Below, piece after piece: positions 5,598-10,826 of a stretch of 10,826 nucleotides of DNA (the stretch's first letter is position 1; every line of letters begins with the position of its first letter). The position numbers and the translations under genes are program-made. The DNA comes from an uncultured Acidimicrobiaceae bacterium (GTDB lineage Bacteria; Actinomycetota; Acidimicrobiia; Acidimicrobiales; Ilumatobacteraceae). The stretch lies in contig CAIXHI010000453.1 of NCBI GenBank assembly GCA_903919215.1, positions 1 to 10,826 on the forward strand, written 5' to 3'. The notes beneath the pieces are model-generated. The model had not been told where the DNA came from. It did no database searches and saw only the letters and a list, made by a program, of their open reading frames with translations.

Positions 5598-7943
5598 ATG
5601 CTCGCTCGCCTTGCGCGATTCAGTTTCCGGCACCGCGTGATCATGGTGTTTGCCGTGTGGTTGCCCGTGCTCGTGACCCTCAATGTGCTGTCGTCCAGCC
5701 TCGGAACGGACTACCACACCGAATTCAGCATGCCGAACACCGAGTCCAAGCTCGTGCAGGACGCGTTTAACAACATCGGCAACAAGGAAGACGCCGGCAT
5801 TCAGGCCCAGATCGTCTTCACCGCCACACAAGGCAACGCCGATCCCGCCGTCGCGGCAGCGATGACTGCCTTCTTCACGAAGGTCGACGCGCTTCCCGGT
5901 GTGAAGGTGGTCAGCCCGTACGCCCCGGAAGGTGCACAGCAGAACAGCCCCGCCGCCAACCCGGCCAATACCTTCGGCCAGGACGTCTCGTTCGCGCAGC
6001 TCACCGTGAGCAAGCGTGACCAAGCAGCGTTCACATCACTCGCCGACCAGATCGAGACGATCGGTCAGCAGGTGGACGTGCCCGGACTCTCGATCGACTA
6101 CGGCGGTCAGGTCTTCCAGAAGATGAAGTTCCCGGCCAGCGAAGTACTCGGCGTCCTCGCCGCGATCGTCATCCTGTTGCTGGCGTTCGGTTCCGTCATC
6201 GCCATGGGTCTGCCCATCGGCACCGCGATCGTCGGGCTCGGCGTCGGAATGGCGATCGTCGCGATCGCCTCCAACGGCTTCTCGATCCCCGAGTTCGGCC
6301 CGCAGATGGCGGCGATGATCGGCCTCGGTGTCGGCATCGACTACGCGCTGTTCATCGTCAGCCGTTATCGCGAGCATCTACAGATGGGCGAAGACCCGGA
6401 GACGGCGACCGTCGCCGCCGTCGACTCGTCGGGCCGCGCAGTCATCTTTGCCGGCATCACCGTGATCATCTCGCTGCTCGGCCTGTTCATCATGGGCCTG
6501 TCGTTCGTACGTGGACTCGCCGTCGCTGGAGCGACCGGCGTGTTCGTGATGATGATCGCCTCGATCACACTGCTCCCGGCATTGCTGGGGTTCACCGGCA
6601 CACGGATCCACACCACCTCGCGCGCCGCAGCGCTGGGTGTCGGTGTGTTCGTCGCCTGCGGCCTCGCCGGAGCCGTGCTCGACAAGGTCGGCACACTGAT
6701 GGGTGTCGGCGCCTTGTTCGCCGTCCTGCTGGTCGGTGTCAGTCTGCTGCCGTTCGGCAGGGCATTGCGGTCGCCGATTCCCGAGCGTCTCGAGAAGCCC
6801 GCCGAGTTGCGCTTCTGGTACCGCTGGAGCCGTTTCATCCAGCACAGGCCATGGCCGTTCTTCCTCGGCGGCGCCGCAGTGCTCATCGTGCTCGCGCTCC
6901 CGATCTTCTCCATCCGCCTCGGCTTCAGCGATGAAGGCAACTTGGCGAAGGACACCACCGTTCGCCAGGCCTACGACACCGTTGCCGCCGCGTTCGGGCC
7001 GGGTACCAACGGTCCACTGATCCTCGTCAGCACCGACCCGGCCGCCACGGCCGAGATCGCCGCGACCGTCGATGACGCAATCGCGGGCGACCCCAATGTC
7101 GCCTTCGCCACGCCCGGTATGGAAGTCGCCCCCGATCTTTGGATGTGGCGCGTGTACCCGAAGAGTTCCGCCCAGGACGCCTCCACCTCCGACCTCGTGA
7201 ACCGTCTACGGGAAGATGTGTTGCCAACCACCGGCATCAAGGTCAACGTCGGCGGCTGGACCGCATCGGGTATCGACTTCTCGTCATACCTCGCCGGTCG
7301 TTTGCCACTGCTCATCGGTGCCGTGCTGGTGCTGTCGTTCCTGTTGTTGATGATCGTGTTCCGCAGCCTGCTCGTACCGCTGAAGGCGGTGATCTTGAAC
7401 CTGCTGTCGGTGGGTGCCGCGTACGGTGTGATCGTCGCCATCTTCCAGTGGGGATGGGGTCTCGGCCTGATCGGTGTCGACAAAGAGGGGCCAGTTGAAG
7501 CGTGGGCCCCGATGATGCTCTTCGCGATCGTGTTCGGCCTGTCCATGGACTACGAGGTGTTTCTCCTGTCCCGAATGAAGGAAGAGTTCGACCGCACCGG
7601 CGACAACGCCACTGCAGTGGCCGACGGATTGGCCGTCACCGCCCGGGTGATCACCGCTGCTGCGTTGATCATGGTGTGCGTGTTCAGCGCCTTCGTGCTG
7701 GGCGATGACCGCTCGCTGAAGCTGTTCGGCCTTGGCATGGCGGTCGCCGTGTTCGTCGATGCCACCATCGTGCGCATGGTGCTGGTGCCAGCCACGATGG
7801 AGTTGCTGGGCGCCAAGAACTGGTGGATCCCGAAGTGGCTGGATCGCATCCTCCCGCACCTCAACGTGGAGGGCGCGCACCCCGCCGATGCCGCCGAACG
7901 GATCCTCGATGAGGTCGCCAAAGAGCCCGAGTTGGTCGGTTGA
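5598..7943 (+). CDS. MmpL-family RND transporter
   Basis: The 781-residue membrane protein has the two-fold repeat of MmpL transporters, which use the proton gradient to export lipids or other hydrophobic compounds. Each half has one membrane helix, an extracytoplasmic domain, then five helices. First half: helix 1 at about 15-34, outer domain 36-175, helices from about 178. It carries the hallmark GVGIDYALFIVSRYREHL with Asp248/Tyr249. Second half: helix at about 417-436, outer domain to about 565, and GLSMDYEVFLLSRMKEEF with Asp651/Tyr652. These two Asp-Tyr pairs match the proton-relay pairs known in MmpL3. Between the halves there are two additional hydrophobic stretches (about 341-360 and 364-388) not found in standard MmpL linkers. 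The start is the ATG at 5598, with GGAGG at 5586-5590; the longer upstream frame overlaps rsgA and is not real. Substrate is unknown; no lipid-synthesis gene lies nearby. Confidence 0.93.
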   Translation: MLARLARFSFRHRVIMVFAVWLPVLVTLNVLSSSLGTDYHTEFSMPNTESKLVQDAFNNIGNKEDAGIQAQIVFTATQGNADPAVAAAMTAFFTKVDALPGVKVVSPYAPEGAQQNSPAANPANTFGQDVSFAQLTVSKRDQAAFTSLADQIETIGQQVDVPGLSIDYGGQVFQKMKFPASEVLGVLAAIVILLLAFGSVIAMGLPIGTAIVGLGVGMAIVAIASNGFSIPEFGPQMAAMIGLGVGIDYALFIVSRYREHLQMGEDPETATVAAVDSSGRAVIFAGITVIISLLGLFIMGLSFVRGLAVAGATGVFVMMIASITLLPALLGFTGTRIHTTSRAAALGVGVFVACGLAGAVLDKVGTLMGVGALFAVLLVGVSLLPFGRALRSPIPERLEKPAELRFWYRWSRFIQHRPWPFFLGGAAVLIVLALPIFSIRLGFSDEGNLAKDTTVRQAYDTVAAAFGPGTNGPLILVSTDPAATAEIAATVDDAIAGDPNVAFATPGMEVAPDLWMWRVYPKSSAQDASTSDLVNRLREDVLPTTGIKVNVGGWTASGIDFSSYLAGRLPLLIGAVLVLSFLLLMIVFRSLLVPLKAVILNLLSVGAAYGVIVAIFQWGWGLGLIGVDKEGPVEAWAPMMLFAIVFGLSMDYEVFLLSRMKEEFDRTGDNATAVADGLAVTARVITAAALIMVCVFSAFVLGDDRSLKLFGLGMAVAVFVDATIVRMVLVPATMELLGAKNWWIPKWLDRILPHLNVEGAHPADAAERILDEVAKEPELVG

Positions 7944-7990
7944 ACCGGCTCGTTTCAGCACCTCCGCAGTTGACGGTTCACCCGCCCTCC

Positions 7991-8020
7991 TTGACAACCA
8001 AGCCCGCCAGCGTCTAGCGA
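7991..8020 (+). promoter_or_regulatory. topA promoter (TTGACA, 18-base spacer, TAGCGA)
   Basis: A perfect -35 hexamer TTGACA lies at 7991-7996 and a TAGCGA -10-like hexamer at 8015-8020, 18 bases apart. Transcription would begin near 8027, only a few bases before the ATG at 8030. There is no Shine-Dalgarno in front of that ATG, so a leaderless or nearly leaderless topA mRNA is predicted. The 86-base gap after mmpL shows no terminator hairpin. Confidence 0.5.
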
Positions 8021-8029
8021 TACCCCGCA

Positions 8030-10738
8030 ATGGCAAAGCCACTCGTCATCGTCGAATCCCCTGCAAAGGCCAAAACCATCGCCAAGTTCCTTGGCGATGC
8101 GTTCGATGTGCGCGCCTCGGTGGGCCACGTGGCCGACCTCCCGAGCAAGGGTTTGCAGATCGATGTCGACAACGGCTTCAAGCCCACGTACGAGCTCACC
8201 GTGCGCGGCAAGGACGTCATCAAGGACTTGCGGGCCGCGATGAAGGGAGCCTCCGAGCTCTACCTCGCGACGGACGAAGACCGCGAGGGCGAGGCAATCA
8301 GCTGGCATCTGCTCGAGTATCTGAAGCCGAAGATTCCCGTGAAGCGCATGGTGTTTCACGAGATCACCAAGAGCGCCATCGATCAGGCCGTCAACAACCC
8401 GCGAGGTATCGACTACGGGTTGGTCGACGCTGCCGAGACACGGCGACTGCTCGATCGGCTCTATGGATACGAGGTGTCGCCGGTGCTGTGGCGCCGCGTC
8501 AACCGAGGTCTCTCCGCTGGCCGCGTGCAGAGCCCGTCAGTGCGGCTGATCGTCGAACGCGAACGCGAGCGCATCGCGTTCATCACCGCCCCGTACTGGG
8601 ACATCGAGCTCCTCACCGGCACCACCCCGGCGTTCACCGCAACGCTCGTCGCGCTCGACGGCACGAAGGTCGCCACCGGTAAAGACTTCACCGCCGATGG
8701 CCTGCCGAAGAAGAACGTCGTCGTCGTTCCCGAGGCCCGCGCTCGGTCGTTGGCCGACACGTTGGCGGGCGCCGACTTCACCGTGCGCTCGGTCGAGTCC
8801 AAGCCGTACCGCAGCAGCCCCAAGGCCCCGTTCATGACCAGCACCCTGCAGCAGGAGGGCGGTCGCAAACTGCGCCTCGGTGCGGCACAGGTGATGCGCC
8901 TCGCGCAGGGTCTGTACGAACGCGGCTACATCACCTACATGCGTACCGATGCCGTGTCGCTCAGCGAAGAGGCGCTCGGGGCGATCCGTGCCGAGGTCAA
9001 GCGCGGCTATGGCGAGAAGTTCTTGTCCCCCGGCCCACGCCAGTTCGCCAACAAGGTGAAGAACGCGCAGGAGGCCCACGAGGCCATCCGCCCCACCACG
9101 CCGCTCCGCACACCCGAATCCGTCGCTGGCGAGTTGAACGGGCAAGAACTCGCCCTCTACCGCATGATCTGGCAGCGCACGTTGGCCTCGCAGATGGCGG
9201 ATGCCAACGGCACCACGGTCTCGGTTCGGCTGGCCGCGAAGGCGGACAGCACGGACTGCGAGTTCGCTGCCAGTGGCACGACGATCACGTTCCCCGGCTA
9301 CCGACAGGTGTACGTCGAGAGCACCGACGAGTCCGAGGCCGAGGAGGAGAAGGAAGCCCTGCTGCCACCCCTCACCGAGGGGCAATCGGTGTCGGTGCAG
9401 TCGCTCACCCCGAACGGCCACGCCACAGTGCCGCCAGCCCGTTACACCGAGGCGTCCCTGGTGAAGCGCCTCGAGGAGTTGGGTATCGGCCGCCCGTCCA
9501 CGTGGGCCTCGATCATCCAGACCGTGCAAGACCGCGGTTACGTGTGGAAGAAGGGCCAGGCGCTGGTCCCCACCTGGACTGCGTTCGCCGTCGTGGGCCT
9601 GCTGGAGAAGCACTTCGGAGGCCTCGTCGACTATGCGTTCACGGCGCGCATCGAAGAAGACCTCGACTCCATTGCCCGCAACGAGCGACAGAAGCAAGAC
9701 TGGCTGCAGCAGTTCTATTTCGGCGACGATGAAGTGGGTCACCCTGGCCTGAAGCGTCTGGTGGAGGAGAACCTCGACCACATCGACGCGGCGGAGATCA
9801 ACACATTCCCGATCGGCGTCGATGCCGAGGGCCGCGAGATCGTGGTGAAGCCCGGCAAGTACGGCCCGTACGTCAAGCGCGGTGACGACACCGCCAGCGT
9901 TCCCGACGACCTGACCCCTGAAGAACTGACCGTCGAGGTGGCCACCAAGTTGCTGGCCGCACCGAAGAGTGACGAACCCATCGGTGAGCTCGACGGCTAT
10001 CCGGTGTTCGCCAAGAACGGCCGCTACGGCCCCTACGTGCAGTGGGGTGCGGCGGACAATCTGCCGCCTGGGCTGGAGAAGCCGAAGATGGCCAGCCTGT
10101 TCAAGACAATGGTCTTCGAGCGGATCACCATCGCCGAGGCCACCGAGTTGCTGCAGCTACCGCGCACGGTCGGGGCCGACCCCACCGATGGCGAGCTGAT
10201 CCTGGCCAACAACGGCCGTTACGGCCCGTATGTCCAGAAGGGCAAGGACTACCGCAACATCACCAACGAGGAGCAGTTGCTCACGATCTCGTTGGCCGAA
10301 GCGCTGGCGATCTTCTCGCAGCCCAAGGTGTTCCGCCGTGGCGGCGGGGCCAACCTGGCGGCCAAGGGCCCGCTGCGCGAGTTCGGCCTCGATCCGGTGA
10401 GTGGCAAGGCTGTCGCCGCCAAGGACGGCAAGTTCGGCGTCTACGTCACCGACGGCGAGACCAATGCGTCGCTGTCCAAGGGCGACCGGCTGGACGCAAT
10501 GCTGCCCGAGCGGGCGTTCGAACTGCTCGCGATCCGCCGCGAAGCGATCATCGAAAAGGGCGGCGCTCCGGCCAAACGGGCCACCGCGTCGAAGAAAGCT
10601 GCCGCGAAGAAGGCCGCTCCGGCAAAGAAGGCCGCTCCGGCAAAGAAAGCCGCAGCCAAGAAAGCTGCTCCGGTGAAGAAGGCCGCTCCGGTGAAGAAGG
10701 CTGCTCCCACCACCGACTGGCCCGACGCCGAGCTCTGA
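8030..10738 (+). CDS. topA: DNA topoisomerase I (type IA, omega protein)
   Basis: The 902-residue enzyme relaxes negative supercoils by a transient 5'-phosphotyrosine link. The TOPRIM domain opens with LVIVESPAKAKT (Glu9) and has the metal triad Asp82, Asp84, Glu86 in ATDEDREGE. Strand-binding motifs RRLLDRLYGYEVSPVLW and GLSAGRVQSPSVRLI follow. The active-site Tyr is residue 303 in GYITYMRTD, followed by EAHEAIRPT and GIGRPSTWASII. The C-terminal part (about 585-800) contains four basic aromatic repeats of the G(R/K)(Y/F)GPYV type, the actinobacterial replacement for the zinc fingers of E. coli TopA; no zinc-finger Cys pairs are present. The last 54 residues (849-902) are a Lys/Ala/Pro-rich tail, as in mycobacterial TopA, where it helps DNA binding and processivity. 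The ATG at 8030 lacks a Shine-Dalgarno and sits just after a promoter. Essential housekeeping gene; length is normal for actinobacteria. Confidence 0.98.
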   Translation: MAKPLVIVESPAKAKTIAKFLGDAFDVRASVGHVADLPSKGLQIDVDNGFKPTYELTVRGKDVIKDLRAAMKGASELYLATDEDREGEAISWHLLEYLKPKIPVKRMVFHEITKSAIDQAVNNPRGIDYGLVDAAETRRLLDRLYGYEVSPVLWRRVNRGLSAGRVQSPSVRLIVERERERIAFITAPYWDIELLTGTTPAFTATLVALDGTKVATGKDFTADGLPKKNVVVVPEARARSLADTLAGADFTVRSVESKPYRSSPKAPFMTSTLQQEGGRKLRLGAAQVMRLAQGLYERGYITYMRTDAVSLSEEALGAIRAEVKRGYGEKFLSPGPRQFANKVKNAQEAHEAIRPTTPLRTPESVAGELNGQELALYRMIWQRTLASQMADANGTTVSVRLAAKADSTDCEFAASGTTITFPGYRQVYVESTDESEAEEEKEALLPPLTEGQSVSVQSLTPNGHATVPPARYTEASLVKRLEELGIGRPSTWASIIQTVQDRGYVWKKGQALVPTWTAFAVVGLLEKHFGGLVDYAFTARIEEDLDSIARNERQKQDWLQQFYFGDDEVGHPGLKRLVEENLDHIDAAEINTFPIGVDAEGREIVVKPGKYGPYVKRGDDTASVPDDLTPEELTVEVATKLLAAPKSDEPIGELDGYPVFAKNGRYGPYVQWGAADNLPPGLEKPKMASLFKTMVFERITIAEATELLQLPRTVGADPTDGELILANNGRYGPYVQKGKDYRNITNEEQLLTISLAEALAIFSQPKVFRRGGGANLAAKGPLREFGLDPVSGKAVAAKDGKFGVYVTDGETNASLSKGDRLDAMLPERAFELLAIRREAIIEKGGAPAKRATASKKAAAKKAAPAKKAAPAKKAAAKKAAPVKKAAPVKKAAPTTDWPDAEL
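10592..10708 (+). repeat. tandem 15/18-base repeat coding the TopA Lys/Ala-rich tail
   Basis: Near-identical units encode KKAAP(A/V) or KKAAA. The clearest are GCCGCTCCGGCAAAGAAG at 10613-10630 and its neighbour 10631-10648 (one base different), and GC(T/C)GCTCCGGTGAAGAAG at 10664-10681 and 10682-10699. Units with C-rich and T-rich versions of the Ala codon suggest recent duplication. Such an array can change copy number by slippage, which would lengthen or shorten the DNA-binding tail without breaking the frame. Confidence 0.72.
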
Positions 10739-10746
10739 CAGCTGGC

Positions 10747-10826
10747 CGCCCGAGTGCCACGTTGCACCCCGGGGTGTCACCAGCCACTCGGGCGCGAACG
10801 TGGCACTCGCACCGGGGACGTGGCAC
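10747..10826. repeat. nested inverted and direct repeat element downstream of topA (continues past the window)
   Basis: Three copies of the 9-mer GTGCCACGT are present: 10754-10762, and in reverse orientation at 10798-10806 and 10818-10826 (20 bases apart). CGAGTGCCACGTT (10751-10763) is a perfect 13-bp inverted repeat with 10797-10809. A competing 10-bp inverted repeat pairs 10747-10756 with 10785-10794. Between them is the perfect palindrome CACCCCGGGGTG (10765-10776). Any of these stems could act as the topA terminator, but the repeated core suggests a REP-like or protein-binding intergenic element. No gene is visible in these bases. Confidence 0.62.

Noticed and set aside
8537..9781. 414-residue open frame on the minus strand inside topA
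   Set aside because: It lies fully within the conserved topoisomerase core and shows no recognisable motif; GC-rich codon bias alone keeps it open.
10157..10780. Minus-strand frames with Gly/Ser/Leu or Ala/Phe repeats over the topA tail
   Set aside because: The repetition is the reverse complement of the Lys/Ala codon repeats of TopA; no independent coding evidence.
1..10826. Defence, mobile-element, CRISPR or biosynthetic cluster features
   Set aside because: No transposase, integrase, toxin-antitoxin pair, nuclease-helicase combination, repeat-spacer array or tRNA-like structure is apparent; the genes look like ordinary chromosomal content.

Overview
The window is GC-rich with strong G/C preference at third codon positions, and every gene has an actinobacterial look: a compact Tad pilus operon with a short pilin, a BldG-type STAS protein, an MmpL transporter, and a topoisomerase I that lacks zinc fingers and has a Lys/Ala-rich tail. 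Several genes have no Shine-Dalgarno and a -10-like TAGCG(T/A) very close to the start codon, as expected where leaderless mRNAs are common. My best guess is a free-living actinobacterium, perhaps of the Acidimicrobiia; that placement is inference from style and gene order, not from a search.

Layout. Positions 3-3328 (+) hold a Tad/Flp pilus operon: a 5'-truncated ParA/MinD-like protein (Ssd/TadZ type), the ATPase TadA, inner-membrane platform proteins TadB and TadC, a 73-residue Flp-type pilin and a TadE-type minor pilin. Four of the five junctions are 4-base ATGA or GTGA overlaps. Then come a single-domain STAS anti-anti-sigma factor (3366-3707), and a secreted LPXTG cell-wall-anchored protein (3819-4451). 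A strong GC-rich inverted repeat at 4477-4504 ends that gene and the convergent ribosome-assembly GTPase RsgA (minus strand, 5539-4520). RsgA is divergent from a 781-residue MmpL/RND transporter (5598-7943). A consensus-like TTGACA promoter precedes DNA topoisomerase I (topA, 8030-10738). The last 80 bases hold nested inverted and direct repeats that run off the window edge.

How the parts fit. The Tad genes form a self-contained assembly machine (localisation ATPase, motor, platform, pilin, minor pilin), but no prepilin peptidase or second minor pilin is present here. The order Tad, then STAS, then topA matches from memory the neighbourhood in Streptomyces (ssd/tad, bldG, topA) and partly in Mycobacterium (Rv3660c-Rv3654c and Rv3646c), so this looks like an old chromosomal neighbourhood into which the LPXTG, rsgA and mmpL genes fall. 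I found no tRNA, rRNA, CRISPR array, transposase or phage gene, and no gene-free stretch longer than 300 bases.

I do not see a convincing undescribed multi-gene system. The items most worth a second look are the BldG-position STAS protein with Asp at the usual phospho-serine site, the repeat element downstream of topA, and the extra hydrophobic hairpin in the MmpL protein.
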